From Cymbomonas tetramitiformis (lineage: Eukaryota; Chlorophyta; Pyramimonadophyceae; Pyramimonadales; Pyramimonadaceae), in NCBI GenBank assembly GCA_001247695.2, contig LGRX02035319.1:1-64000 (forward strand): DNA of 64,000 bases. Reading direction: 5' to 3'. The translations under genes and the position numbers were made by a program. Of the stretch, positions 20,938-31,792 are shown in pieces. Numbering within the stretch: the first letter of the stretch is position 1; each line of letters opens with the position of its first letter. Under the pieces are notes generated by a model. The model saw only the letters and a list, made by a program, of their open reading frames with translations, had not been told where the DNA came from and searched no databases.

Positions 20938-21980
20938 TTTTTGCATTCAAATATATAGTATGGGATTTGGCATTCACAATGCAATAATGATAACATTTTT
21001 TGCATATTTATGCTCAAGCATTTGAACAAACTTGGGGCATCACAATTTTGATGTGACGCGCATGCATGCCAAGTGCAAAACATGATTTCCTGCGGTTTGC
21101 AGTGCCCAAAATGGCCCCGCACGACTACTCCAAAGCCCTAAATGTCAAAAAATAACATTTTTGAGTTTGTCTAAACCTTCTCCAAACTTCTCCAAAAATA
21201 TCAAGCCGTATAACAACATTTACCGAAATTATGCACTTTCTAGCGGACCCCGCATACGCGAAACCCCTGCTCTCACCGCCAATATTTCACCCGCCAGCAA
21301 CCCTAAAACCCTAAAATCTTGGCTATGCAACTTTCAAGTGCCTTCAACTAACTTGGTGCACCTCCCCAAACTCGGCGGTGACCTTTTATCAACACATTCA
21401 TGCGACGCGCATGCATGCCAAGTGCAAAACACGATTTCCTGCGGTTTGCAGTGCCCAAAATGGCCCCGCACGACTACTCCAAAACCCTAAATGTCAAAAT
21501 TTTATATTTTTGAGTTTGTCTAAACCTTCTCCAAACTTCTCCAAAAATATCAAGCCGTATAACAACATTTTCCGAAATTATGCACTTTATAGCGGACCCC
21601 GCATACGCGAAACCCCTGCTCTCACAGCCAATATTTCACCCGCCAGCAACCCTAAAACCCTAAAATCTTGGCTATGCAACTTTCAAGTGCCTTCAACTAA
21701 CTTGGTGCACCTCCCCAAACTCGGCGGTGACCTTTTATCAACACATTCATGCGACGCGCATGCATGCCAAGTGCAAAACACGATTTCCTGCGGTTTGCCG
21801 TGACCAAAATGGCCCCGCACGACTACTCCTAAACCCTAAATGTCAAAATTTTATATTTTTGAGTTTGTCCAAACCTTCTCCAAACTTCTCCAAAAATATC
21901 AAGCCGTATAATAACATTTTCCGAAATTATGCACTTAAGTATGTAACCCCCGTCCACCCACACGTGCCACATGCCAACTG
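20938..21980. repeat. 349-bp tandem repeat between the two DDE-like copies
   Basis: CATGCATGCCAAGTGCAAAA recurs at 21061, 21410 and 21759, exactly 349 bp apart, giving about two and a half units from 21055 to 21945. Units include runs of CCCTAAA, but only two or three at a time, so this is not telomeric DNA. The last unit breaks off near 21945 and the truncated transposase copy begins about 35 bp later. Confidence 0.9.
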
Positions 21981-23501
21981 GTGTACAAGTTACAACAACT
22001 ATTACTTGGGCACGAACCTGGGAAGTCCAAGAACTGCGAATGCCGAGGGAGTTTTGTGCACAACACCGCGGTTGAAGGGAACCCGGGAACATGGGCGATT
22101 CGTGAACTTGATGGTTCTGGAACGTGCCCCTTCCTTCGCCCTTATGCCTACCATACTTTCATGGCGCTGCACCAACACCGGCACTATCGACAGTGTGTGG
22201 ATAATCTACCGTTGGGGCATTGTTGTGTTGTCTTTGACTTTTCGGAGAATCACAAGTTGACCATTCCCCGCGCGGCACAAAGTATGCATTGGGTGCTAAA
22301 GCAGGCAACCATTTTGGTGTGTGTGCTATGGCGACACGCATCCTTGGAGGTTGATGGAGTGGAGAGCACCTCCGAAAATCCGGTGATAATCAAGGACTAT
22401 CTTTACTTTTTGAGCGATGACCGTGTGCACGACCACCACTTTGTTCGGTACATGCGGAAAACGATTATCGAGGACTACTTTGTGGGCCGGGGTTTGGCGA
22501 AACCGGTGTTCTTGCACGAGTGGGTTGATGGTAGTGGGTGCCAAAATAAGTGTGCGGCGGGTTTCGCGGATGTTGGGAAGAGTAAGGCGGAGTGGTACTT
22601 GGGTGTCCCTTGTCAAAGGAACTTTTTTGAGACGGCACACGCAAAAGGGGAACAAGATGCGGCGGGTGCACATGTGAAACACGCGGCGGCCACAGCCGTG
22701 ATATCGGAGGGGGACGAGTTCTATGCAAACATAAATTGCGCGGGGGATTTGCACCGGTTCTGTGTTGCACGACTTTCCCGTCCGGCACCCACTACTTATA
22801 TGAAGAGCAAGGTCACTTTCAATGCGCGGCACTTCTATCTTGTACCCGAAAGTCCCCTACACGAGGAGCCCGGGGGAATGCGCGCGGTTGACCGGACGGG
22901 TGAAGCGTATCAGTCGGTTGACGGCACGCTGCGTATGCACAGCGTTCGCGCGGGGGTTGGTGAAGGGCGCCTCCTATTTCGGGACCGCTCTTGCTATTGC
23001 GCCCATTGCTATGCGCAATGCACACACCCGGTGCCGGACTCCTCCCGGTGCTTGGAGAAATCTCATGTCGACTCTTGGAGGGAGGTGGAGTTGCGTGCGG
23101 CGTCGGGAGCGGAAGCGAGACAAGTGCGCATGATGGTGGAGCGGTATGCGACGGAGGTGAGTTTGGAGGTGCGGCGGGGAAGCGTTTTTGCGGTGCGGGT
23201 CGAAGGGGACGCCGCACATTCCTACTACTTGGTCAAGGCCTTGGCCTCAAGCATGCAAGTAGATTGTGAAATGCAAGAGGATGACTATGGTGTCACACAC
23301 GGTCCTGGCTCCTGGGTGATCTCCGGTCGATACTTTGAATGGAAGGATGAGGGGGAACGGGACGCATACGTTTTGGACACCTCCAAGAAATGCCTCATTC
23401 CATGCGAGGCGGTGATAGCGACGGAGGTGCCCTTAATTCGGCAGGGTGCTGAATATTTCATATCGGATCGGACCCATCAGCGCCTGTTAGCGTTGGTATA
23501 G
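21981..23501 (+). pseudogene. 5'-truncated paralogue of the DDE-like transposase
   Basis: An open frame of 506 codons is homologous to residues from about 560 to the end of the 17761-20937 protein. It starts in the middle of KLQTLLLGHEPGKS and has no ATG at its left edge; the first in-frame ATG is 22161. It keeps FDFSENH, FLSDDRVHDHH, HEWVDGSGCQNKCAA and FFETAHAKGEQDAAGAHVKHA, and it is open to a stop. It differs from the first copy at roughly a third of positions by eye. The long intact frame despite truncation suggests either recent truncation of a diverged active copy or an upstream exon lost in the repeat. Confidence 0.7.
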
Positions 23502-24197
23502 ATATGGAAGTGATATAGACAAGATGTCCCCCTTATCGTTTGTATTATTGATATGTAGCAATAACCTCGGATTTGATTCCAACAATGTTTTGTATGTACC
23601 TTCATATGACATGAATTATTACACTCGCTTTCCCGAGTGCGCATATGCATTCTTGCACCTCTTTATCTCTTCGGGAGATCATAACCCACTCGGTTATTTC
23701 CATGTTGGAGAAATGTATATGATTCTTTGTAGAATTTGCATTATCATATTTGTATGGAATCCATATGCACATATAGCGATTTCATACATCCCCGACGCGG
23801 TCCACATTCGGAACATTCGGAGAACGTCCCGATACCTTTAGACTACCTCTAATGCTCACCCAAGTGCCCGAAATCTCAAAGTTGAAAAAATAGTCAATTT
23901 GGAAATTAACGTTCTCAATGAGAATAACAAAAACGAATCGGTTTTCATAAATTATTGTCTACTTCACATTTAACGCGCATACGAAAGATTCGGAGAGACG
24001 TTTCCACCTCGGGTGGGCACCCAACTGCCCGAAATCTCAGAGTTGAAAAAATAGTCAATTTGGAATATGATATTGTCATACGAAATATGAAAAAATAAGT
24101 CATTATATATTCTTAAACCCTCTTTAAAAAAATTATGCGCCTCTACATACTTAAGCTTACCAACTAATTTTGCAACCCATCTTCAGCGGTCACATAC
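23502..24197. other. A/T-rich spacer with a 46-bp direct repeat
   Basis: CACCCAAGTGCCCGAAATCTC at about 23867 and its variant at about 24026 start two copies of a ~46-bp segment, 156-160 bp apart, both running through GTTGAAAAAATAGTCAATTT. No coding sequence is supported. Confidence 0.4.
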
Positions 24198-24741
24198 CTC
24201 AGTTGCGTGAACTTGCGATTCTCGTTGATGAGGTATGCCTCTGCGAACTGAGCTGTTTCAGATATCACACGTTCGTCATCCTCGAAGATGTAGTACACAG
24301 GCTTGGCGGACGCACGGATGCTCCATGCAACGAAGCACGTGCGCGTACCCGCTGCAAAGTCACGTGCGTGTCCAGCATCATCACACAGCCATACGCCCGT
24401 CGACCCTCAGCACCAAATTGGATCCAATCACCGAAGGCCAGTTTAACGGCCCCTCTCAAGTCTGGCGCCTTAGTTTTACCTCCCAGAGGAAGATGCCAAC
24501 CACTACTGGCACAGGCAATCGTTTTGTTGTACCGGCTTGCCACACTGCCAGAGACCTCAGAGCTATCGAGTGCGAACAGAAGGTTGTTGGCTGGGGGCAC
24601 TGCTGCTGATACGATCGCTGCTGCCGCTGCGCTTGCTGCTGCTGCTGCTGCTAATGGTGGTGGGGGACTGGTTTCTGGGGCCGATCCCTCTGTGGTCATA
24701 AAGCTGCTGATACGCCTCTGAGCGCTCCTCTCCCGAGCCAA
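24198..24741 (-). pseudogene. Frameshifted gene fragment or unassembled exon
   Basis: On the minus strand, an open frame from 24741 reads into GDWIQFGAEGRRAYGCVMML. Protein-like sequence then continues in another frame as YYIFEDDERVISETAQFAEA and LINENRKFTQLR, ending at a good GTATGT donor (exon end 24198). The frame change near 24340-24360 is either a frameshift or a missed intron. The first ~40 codons are Ala/Pro-rich and may not be coding. I do not recognise the family. Confidence 0.35.
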
Positions 24742-24899
24742 TCGCCGTGCCTCCCGTTCTGCGGACTAGACAGCGGCGGCGCTCAACTCTGTCTCACCCT
24801 CCGTGGTCAAGTGCTACACCGATACGCGACAAGTGAGGCAAAAGAGGTGTCCCTTCTCCCAGCGTAAAGCTCGTTTACAAGTAGAATGTAGGCTGAATT

Positions 24900-26230
24900 C
24901 AGGCTGGTTTATGCCAGTGCACAGAGTGCCCCTGGATTCACACCGTTCTGAACAAGAAGAAGGGTGAGACGCGTATGAACAGCGTAGCAGGCGTTGGTGG
25001 ACCAGGGTCAAAGTGACAAAGAGTCCCCAGCACAGTCCCTTGTGGGGATGCGAAGTGAATGCCCAAGCTCTCCACCACCAACAAGGCTCAGACACCCAGC
25101 CACAATAATCCAAGTCAAACCAGCGTGCTGAGCACCCTCTAGCTGCAGTGGTCACTTGTCACAGTTCAGCTGCAATATCGCAATGAGTATGCCTCAATCA
25201 ATACGCCGAATTAGTGGTGAATGCAGAATATCCGCACAAAAAGGGCTGAGGCTAAGCCAGTGTGCTGAGCACCCCTGGATTCGCGAAGCCACTGCTCATC
25301 AAGAGCACAACAGTCGTCATAAGAGCTCGTTGCTAACCAAGATAACCAGGAGTAAAAGTCACTAAGCAGAGCTCAAGCTAAGCCAGTGTGCTGAGCACCC
25401 CTGGATTCGCGAAGCCACTGCTCATCAAGAGCACAACAGTTGTCATAAGAGCTCGTTGCTAATCAAGATAACCAGGAGTAAAAGTCACTGAGCAGAGCTC
25501 AAGCTAAGCCAGTGTGCTGAGCACCCCTGGATTCCCGAAGCCACTGCTCATCAAGAAGGTGAAAGGTATCATAAGTGCCTCACCGCAGGTCAAAAGTTGC
25601 CAAGAGCTGTAAGAGGAAAGAGGAAGGGTTGAACGCTAATCCACCGATATTTCCAAGGTAACCAACGGTGTTCTAAGCTGAGCCAGTGTACCGAGTACCC
25701 CTGGATTCACTAGACACCGTTGCCAGAGCAGTCCTTGCTGTGTACATAATATACAGAGTTGACTCACTTGCTGCCTTCCAGGCTGATGCCGCTGCTAATT
25801 ACCTTCTTGTGACACACCTGCTTAGAGCTAGGCCAGTACACCATGGGTGTCCCTGGATTCACTGTCAGACAAGGTGGCCAAGCTAGAGGAACCGCAAGAT
25901 AAGAAACCACTCATTAGGATAGTAATTAACTGCTGATTCGCTGTCGCCGCCACTGTCCAGGCTGATGCCGCTGCTAATTACCTTCTAGTGACACACCTGC
26001 TTAGAGCTAGGCCAGTACACCATGGGTGTCCTTGGATTCACTATCAGACAAGGTGGTCAAGCTAGAGGTACCGCAAGATAAGGAACCACTCATTAAGATA
26101 GTAATCAACTGCCGATTCGCTGTCGCCACCACTGTGAGCCTTTTTCGTGCAAGCACCGCCAAATATTAAAAGGAAAAATGGTCCGCCAGTACACCGAGGG
26201 TGTCCCTGGAGTCGCCTGTCTCCCGAATCC
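24900..26230. repeat. Repeat array with a covarying CCAG-hairpin-CTGG core
   Basis: Cores lie at 24914-24935, 25257-25278, 25383-25404, 25509-25530, 25683-25704, 25833-25855, 26012-26035 and 26186-26209, with a partial one at 25120. Each has CCAG, a stem-loop, then C(C/T)TGGA. The three at 25257-25530 belong to exact 126-bp tandem units; two (25833, 26012) belong to ~179-bp units with a shared GCCGCTGCTAATTACCTTCT. Stem pairs change together: GTGCT/AGCAC, GTAC/GTAC, ACACC/GGTGT and GCAC/GTGC. There is no matching tRNA or known ribozyme consensus. No coding sequence. Confidence 0.7.
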
Positions 26231-27006
26231 GCTGTTCTTAACTGCTGTCTACTTGTCGCCAAAGAGCCTCTCACTTCTGAATTCGTATCGAAAAAAAAAA
26301 AGCCGCTCCGCGCAGGACATTATTGTTTTGTAAAAAGATAAAAACAGCAGTATAACATATTCATCAAAAGATTAACGAAATCACCAAAGTTCGAATTATT
26401 GTACAAAACTGTGAGCAGAGCTGTATGTCTTAGCGGTCTAGCACTTGGCACGCGAACAGCCACCTAGCACTTGCGAAGGCAAAACAATAATGAGTCCACT
26501 AGTCCTGACCTGCGGTCAGAGCCTACTTATTCTCAAGTCATTGTCACATCTGCAAAAACCGTAACAGGCTTCCGCCCTGAAATCTTCATCTACCAATAGA
26601 ATCTAACTATTCTATTCTATGTCAAAGTTGTCTAAAAAATCATGCAGATTTGAGCCGATTTCCGTTTCAAAATTGGCTATAAAAAGCATTATTGTCGGTT
26701 CAAATTGTTATGATTATGATAAGAGTGTATGTGTATCCCATACAAATCTGTCATGGAGTGATGCATGCATGCTCACTATGCACACATACCCTAGGTTGTA
26801 TCATGTCTAGAGTTCGTCTAACCCGTTTTGGTGAGCACACGTGCATGCGAAACCAAAAGGACCGCGGGTGGTTTGTTACGATATCGTAACGGCTACCGGC
26901 TAAGAGGTTAATGATGTTACCGTTCCCCATCTTCTGACTGACACGTCAGTGGCAACATTGTAACTGTCATATCTTCTTATCACTTCGTGGTCATCTCACA
27001 GTTACC
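26231..27006. other. Spacer between the hairpin array and the DIRS-like element
   Basis: An A-run of 11 at about 26290 may be the tail of a short retroposed sequence. The last ~130 bp before the gag-like ATG may be the left end of the DIRS-like element, but no terminal repeat could be matched to the right side. No genes seen. Confidence 0.3.
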
Positions 27007-27558
27007 ATGTCTTCTTCATCAAGTCTGCTACTCTCGAGCAGTCATCACGCGCGAGGTCTGTCATACTTGTCAATAACTGTCACGCCTGTCACCAGCTGGA
27101 CAAACCCGGCTTCGGTACCACGAGAAGCCGGCGTTTGTTACACGGTAACCAACTCTGTGCACGGCGTGTACGCGATGCTGTGCAACAGGTGGACGATGCT
27201 GGAATTGCGCAGGCAGCTGGATCAGGAGCCTGGATCTTCACAGCGGGGAGGATCTGACGCTCTACGTGCGAAACTGCAGTTCGTGGAAGACAGGGTCTAC
27301 CAGGCAGCGGACGGCGTGGTGGCAGACGAGGTGTTGCAGCAGTGGCTGAACGACTTCGACAAGAGCCGCGGCAAGGCGATGCTGAGCCTTACTTCGAAGA
27401 ATGCAGCGAATTTGGAAGTTGCGCGGGTCATGAAGGATCACCGGGACCAGCGCTGGAAGGAGAACGAAAGGCGTAAGAAGAACGAGGAGAAGGACGGTAA
27501 GAAGCCTACCGACAAAGGCGGCAAGGGCCGGGGCGGAAAGCCCGCGGCCGATGCGTGA
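27007..27558 (+). CDS. DIRS-like ORF1 (gag-like), 183 aa
   Basis: Starts at ATG 27007 and is the only intact ORF of the element. The first ~60 residues are Ser-rich. The middle is helical and charged (WTMLELRRQLDQEPGSSQRG ... VLQQWLNDFDKSRGKAM). The tail is strongly basic (ENERRKKNEEKDGKK ... KGGKGRGGK), which suits nucleic-acid binding. Identification as gag rests on position and basic tail, not on a recognised domain. Confidence 0.5.
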   Translation: MSSSSSLLLSSSHHARGLSYLSITVTPVTSWTNPASVPREAGVCYTVTNSVHGVYAMLCNRWTMLELRRQLDQEPGSSQRGGSDALRAKLQFVEDRVYQAADGVVADEVLQQWLNDFDKSRGKAMLSLTSKNAANLEVARVMKDHRDQRWKENERRKKNEEKDGKKPTDKGGKGRGGKPAADA

Positions 27559-27659
27559 TGTGCGTGCCGCTACCCCGCCCAGCGCAACAGCACTCTCCGG
27601 GCGCTAGTCGGGGAAAACTCACCGTGCAGCAGCAGGTGAGGCATCGGAGGGGAGCATGG

Positions 27660-28549
27660 GGCGCGCGGCGGGCGCCAGTTCCGAAGTGATGCAGTGGATT
27701 ACTCACGGGGTGAAGTTGAGGTGGAAGCGCGGGCCTCCGCCTCCGTTCGACCACGGTGTGTCACTGAGGGATGCTACGCGTCGGTGGTGGACTTCCGATG
27801 GCTGAACCAGTGCTGTGTGAAGAATCGCGTGAAGATGGAGACGCTGAAGATGTGAGAAACTACGAAGACTGGCGAAGCCGGGCGACCGGTGCATCAGTTT
27901 CGACCTCCAGGACGGTTTTCATGCGCTGGGGATTCACCCGGACTTTCAGCACTTCATGCAGTTCGACCTACAAGGAGACCTGCTTCAATGTTCTGCGGTA
28001 CCGTTCGGGTGGAACGACGCGCCGAGGGTGTTCGGCAAGTTCGCACGCGTGATGGTGGAAGCTCTACGTTCTCCACAAGCAGCAGAAGATCGCAGGGAAA
28101 TCAGGAGGCTGTGGGACGGTTCCGCAGTGCGACAGCGATGGTCACGATCCGTCGCAGAGCAGGTGGTGCTGGCGTGGACGCGAACCGTCACAGCGGGATG
28201 CGAGTACTGCCGTACATGGACTATTTGTTGGTGCTGGTCGACTCTCAGCGAGAAGGCTTTGACTCTGCGTCGAGAAAAAAGTTCAACTGGTGCTTCATCG
28301 GCTGGGCCTACAGCGGAACGAGAAGAAGGGGCATTGGGAGCCTACGCAGGTGGTGGAGCACCTCGGTTTGGAGGTGGATCTGAAGCTGGGACAATTCCGT
28401 GTCACAGAACGACGGGTACACAAAATACACACCAGAGGCGAAGGAGATCCTGTGCGACGCAGCGAGAAATTGGAGGTGGATTCCCGCCAGGAGACTGGCC
28501 TCCTTCACGGGACTCTGCCAATCCGTGTACTTGGCGGTACCAGCAGCGA
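27660..28549 (+). pseudogene. DIRS-like reverse transcriptase, frameshifted
   Basis: RT blocks appear in order but in different frames: VMQWITHGVKLRWKRGPPPP, VVDFRWLNQCCVKNRV, then CISFDLQDGFHALGIHPDFQ with the first catalytic Asp, then AVPFGWNDAPRVFGKFARVM. Next is LPYMDYLLVLVDS, where the invariant YMDD is changed to YMDY, then HLGLEVDLKLGQF and FTGLCQSVYLAV. At least three frame changes (near 27770, 28210 and 28430) and the YMDY change make it non-functional. It stops at the insertion point 28550. Confidence 0.8.
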
Positions 28550-28558
28550 GGCTCTACC
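28550..28558 (+). repeat. 9-bp target-site duplication, left
   Basis: GGCTCTACC, identical to 33190-33198. Removing the element and one copy rejoins the retroelement protein as ...AARLYLRELYFVL. This confirms the insertion boundaries. Confidence 0.9.
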
Positions 28559-28959
28559 GGGGAAAGATATCGGTCCAAAATTTCGTCCGTCCGTCCGTCC
28601 AAAAACTCGTCCGTCCAAGATTTGGACGGACCATTTTTTGGACGGACGGACCAAACATTCTTAACATTCTAAGATTTCGCAAAATAGGGCTCCCATACTT
28701 AAGCCCATACTTAAGGAGTGTAACGCGTCGGCCCGCGTCGACGCCTGCGTTTTCCCATACTTAAGAAAATTTGAAAAAATTCCATACTTAAGGAAAATAT
28801 ATTGTTTTCTTGGGTAAGTTGGGGGCAAACAGGTTCGGCCTACGTTTTTCGGTCTATACGGGCTATATAGAAATTATTAATGAACACGCGATACACAGTT
28901 CTGACAACCGTACACGCGATTGTCAGAACTGTTTCCCAAACGAATTTTGTAATTGTTTT

Positions 28960-29345
28960 GTTATCTAACGTAGAGCAAAATGACAGATGTAAAATAAAAT
29001 CTGTAATCAAGCATTCCAAAAAATGAAATCTGAAATCTGCGTAGAGCAAAATTAGCAAAATTTGAAAAGAGGAAATCTAACGTAGAGCAAAATGACAGAT
29101 GTAAAAAAATCTGAAATCAAGCATTCCAAAAAAGGAAATCTGAAATCTAGCGTAGAGCAAAATTAGCAAAATTTGAAAAAAGGAAATCTAACGTAGAGCG
29201 AAATGACAGATGTAAAAACTCTGAAATCAAGCATTCCAAAAAAGGAAATCTGAAATCTAGCGTAGAGCAAAATTAGCAAAATTTGAAAAATGGAAATCTT
29301 ACGTAGAGCAAAATGACAGATGTAGAAAATCTGAATATCAATCTG
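28960..29345. repeat. ~111-bp A/T-rich tandem repeat
   Basis: CGTAGAGCAAAATGACAGAT-type units start at 28969, 29081, 29192 and 29302 (spacings 112, 111, 110). One inverted copy lies at about 32540-32660 near the other end of the same element, so these are sub-terminal repeats. Confidence 0.85.
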
Positions 29346-29399
29346 ATTGTCAAAACCAGCTTTTCCGCAGACTCTAAAAGACTTAGACGTTAGACCCCC

Positions 29400-29770
29400 A
29401 AAAAGCCTGCAACCAAGTTTTCGAAGAATGTATGCATGAATAACCCAAAAAACAAAATGAATGGGGCAAACCGGTGCTAAATTTTTCGAAGAATGTTTGC
29501 AGCAATAACCCAAAAAACAAAATGAATGCCGGGCAAACCGGTGCTAAATTTTTCGAAGAATGTATGCATGAATAACCTAAAAAACAAAATGAATGGGGCA
29601 AACCGGTGCTAAAATTTTCGAAGAATGTATGCATGAATAACCTAAAGAATAAAATGAATGGGGCAAACCGGTGCTAAATTTTTCGAAGAATGTATGCATG
29701 AATAACCTAAAAAATAAAAAGAATGGGGCAAAACCGTGCTAAATGTTTCGAAGAATGTATGCATGAAGAT
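29400..29770. repeat. 65-bp tandem repeat
   Basis: TCGAAGAATGTATGCATGAA starts units at 29421, 29486, 29553, 29618, 29683 and 29748, mostly 65 bp apart. Units include CAAACCGGTGCTAAA. No coding role is apparent; minus-strand frames read through it only because the period is short. Confidence 0.85.
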
Positions 29771-29884
29771 TGCATTCCGCACATAATATAGTGAAGTTTA
29801 GTCAACTTTGAAATTCGCAACCAATTGTCAAAACCAGCTTTTCTACAGACTCTGAAAAAATTAGACACGCAAAAAAAAAAGTCG

Positions 29885-30370
29885 CCAGCTTTGACCATCG
29901 TGTACGATTCTCAAACCCAGCTTTTATACAGACAAGAATTAAAAATAAAAAAAAACGTCGCCAGCTTTGACAATCGTATACGATTGTCAAACCCAGCTTT
30001 TCTACAGACTCAAGAATTAGACTTAAAAAAACGTCGCCAGCTTTGACAATCGTATACGATTGTCAAAGCTGAGTGCGAGCCTGCCGTAGTCGCAAGCTTT
30101 GACAATCGTATACGATTGTCAAAGCTGAGTCCGAGCCTGCCGTAGTCGCAAGCTTTGACAATCGTATACGATTGTCAAAGCTGAGTCCGAGCCTGCCGTA
30201 GTCGCAAGCTTTGGCAATCGTATACGATTGTCAAAGCTGAGTCCGAGCCTGCCGTAATCGCAAGCTTTGACAATCGTATACGATTGTCAAAGCTGAGTCC
30301 GAGCCTGCCGTAGTCGCAAGCTTTGACCGGTCCCCTGACTCACGCGTGACAATCGTATACGATTGTGAAG
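29885..30370. repeat. 56-bp repeat with perfect 20- to 32-bp palindrome
   Basis: GACAATCGTATACGATTGTC is its own reverse complement and occurs at 29969, 30045, 30101, 30157 (30213 has one change) and 30269, mostly 56 bp apart. In several copies AGCTTT arms extend it to a 32-bp perfect palindrome (30039-30070 for one). More copies lie beyond the nested insertion at about 31816, 31875, 31940, 31995 and 32797. Confidence 0.9.
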
Positions 30371-30381
30371 TTTGGGCGCTA

Positions 30382-31790
30382 CGGTAAGAACCCACATATA
30401 AGAAGACCCACCTATAAGAAGATGGCCGCTAGGACATTTTTCAAAATTTAAGAATTAGAAGATTTTCTAGCCGCTAGAAATGCTTGGTTTTTACCTAGAA
30501 TTAAGAAGATTTGGCGCTGGCGGGTACGACAACACCTAATATCAAAATCATTAATATATCCCGCGTTATTATATTTGATATACAACGTAAGATGATGCAC
30601 ACTTCAGGAGTGATGTATACACTACAATATGACATACAGTACACTGTAAGAATAATATACACGGTTAATATGGCAATATACAATGCACAACATTGTGTGT
30701 CACATGATGTGTGGCAAAAAGTATATGCTTAAATTTTGACAGTGTGTGTTGTTCTGCAGGAAATATGTATGTCCCGTACAGTACTCTCTCATTGATTTAC
30801 AACTATTTCATATAGTACACTTACGACTATTTCCTCCAACCGCGCTCACACCATACGATATAATTATGTCACTACTATTACATATGACTATCGTGTTACT
30901 GTATAATTGTCGAACTGCTGCACGCACAAGGCGCTCCCGCTGTCTATGCGCTCCCGCTGACTATGCTCAGTTAACACAAGCTGTGAATGCTATCCAAGAC
31001 CCGTCCTGGCACTCAAGAAGTTGGCCGTCAGTCAAGTTCCCCACATATGTCTGTGGGGTCAAGGTGTGCTTTGCGATCCTGTCCTCGCAAGGGTAGTAGA
31101 CCTGAAACTGAGGCAGGCAAGTAAAGCTGAACTGGGGCAGGCAAATTAGCGACAGTCGTACGAGGAGGCGAACCCTGAACGACAGACTGTGTCTCGGCGG
31201 GAATTTCAATAACTGGAGGCGGAGACTCGGGCTCATCTGCATCTTCAGCAACCTCTTTGTGTGCGACGAGGTTAGCAGGAGTTATTATTTGGATTGTCCT
31301 GTCGAGCAATACGCGCTTCTGTGCCGTGTACTCTTCCTCGTCTAAAATCTCGTCATCATAGAAAGTCTTTAACTCTCGGAGCTCGTGTATTACTTCGGAT
31401 GAAAGTTGGTAGCGCGAACCATTCTGCCCAAGCGCCTTAGCCTTTTCATGCTTAAAGTCAATAGCTGACAGGATATGCTCGTCTGCCAGCGTTTTTAATA
31501 GTTTTAGGGACGCTTTTGTACCGGCGTCCATTACTGTATTCGAACCTAATGTAAAGTGTCTACACACGACAGTGATAAAAACAAGAAGGTAGCCGCTAGA
31601 AGGCGACAGTGGCATCCGGCAAAAAACCCGAAAGATCGTCCGCTAGCGGCAATCCACTCCCACGAATTATCACATCCTAAGGCCATATTTAAGAATATCT
31701 GCACCGCTAGATGCGATTGGCGGGGGGCTCATTTTAAGAACCTAGCGGCTAGGCATTTTCACCAGTCTTCTTATATATGGGTTCTTACTG
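30382..31790. mobile_element. TA-duplicating DNA element with 26-bp inverted ends, 1,409 bp
   Basis: Inserted within the palindrome array. Flanking TA occurs at 30380-30381 and 31791-31792. Ends are CGGTAAGAACCCACATATAA... and, on the other strand, CAGTAAGAACCCATATATAA..., matching at 24 of 26 bases. Both are followed closely by GCCGCTAGG. TA duplication and CAGT-like ends point to the Tc1/mariner (IS630) group, but no transposase is present. It contains one minus-strand ORF with SHOCT-like repeats. Confidence 0.75.
31028..31531 (-). CDS. Tandem SHOCT-like domain protein carried by the TA element
   Basis: 167 residues from ATG at 31531 (upstream ATG at 31615 also possible). Two short helical-hairpin units are seen: LKLLKTLADEHILSAIDFKH (residues ~9-28) and ELRELKTFYDDEILDEEEYT (about 50-69), followed by A-Q-K-R-V-L-L. 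Both follow the SHOCT pattern LxxLxxLxDxGIIxxxEFxxKKxxLL. SHOCT units are usually protein-protein or oligomerisation modules in bacterial proteins. The C-terminal half is Pro/Glu-rich and loses similarity to anything I know. Its presence within a transposon without a transposase suggests cargo or a captured host exon. Confidence 0.5.
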   Translation of the reverse strand: MDAGTKASLKLLKTLADEHILSAIDFKHEKAKALGQNGSRYQLSSEVIHELRELKTFYDDEILDEEEYTAQKRVLLDRTIQIITPANLVAHKEVAEDADEPESPPPVIEIPAETQSVVQGSPPRTTVANLPAPVQLYLPASVSGLLPLRGQDRKAHLDPTDICGELD

Positions 31791-31792
31791 TA

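Noticed and set aside
21290..21840. CCCTAAA runs suggesting telomeric repeats
   Set aside because: Only two or three units in each 349-bp repeat, not a telomere array.
24900..26230. tRNA or tRNA-derived SINE
   Set aside because: CCTGGATTC slightly recalls a B box, but no A box, no cloverleaf and no acceptor stem fit any copy.
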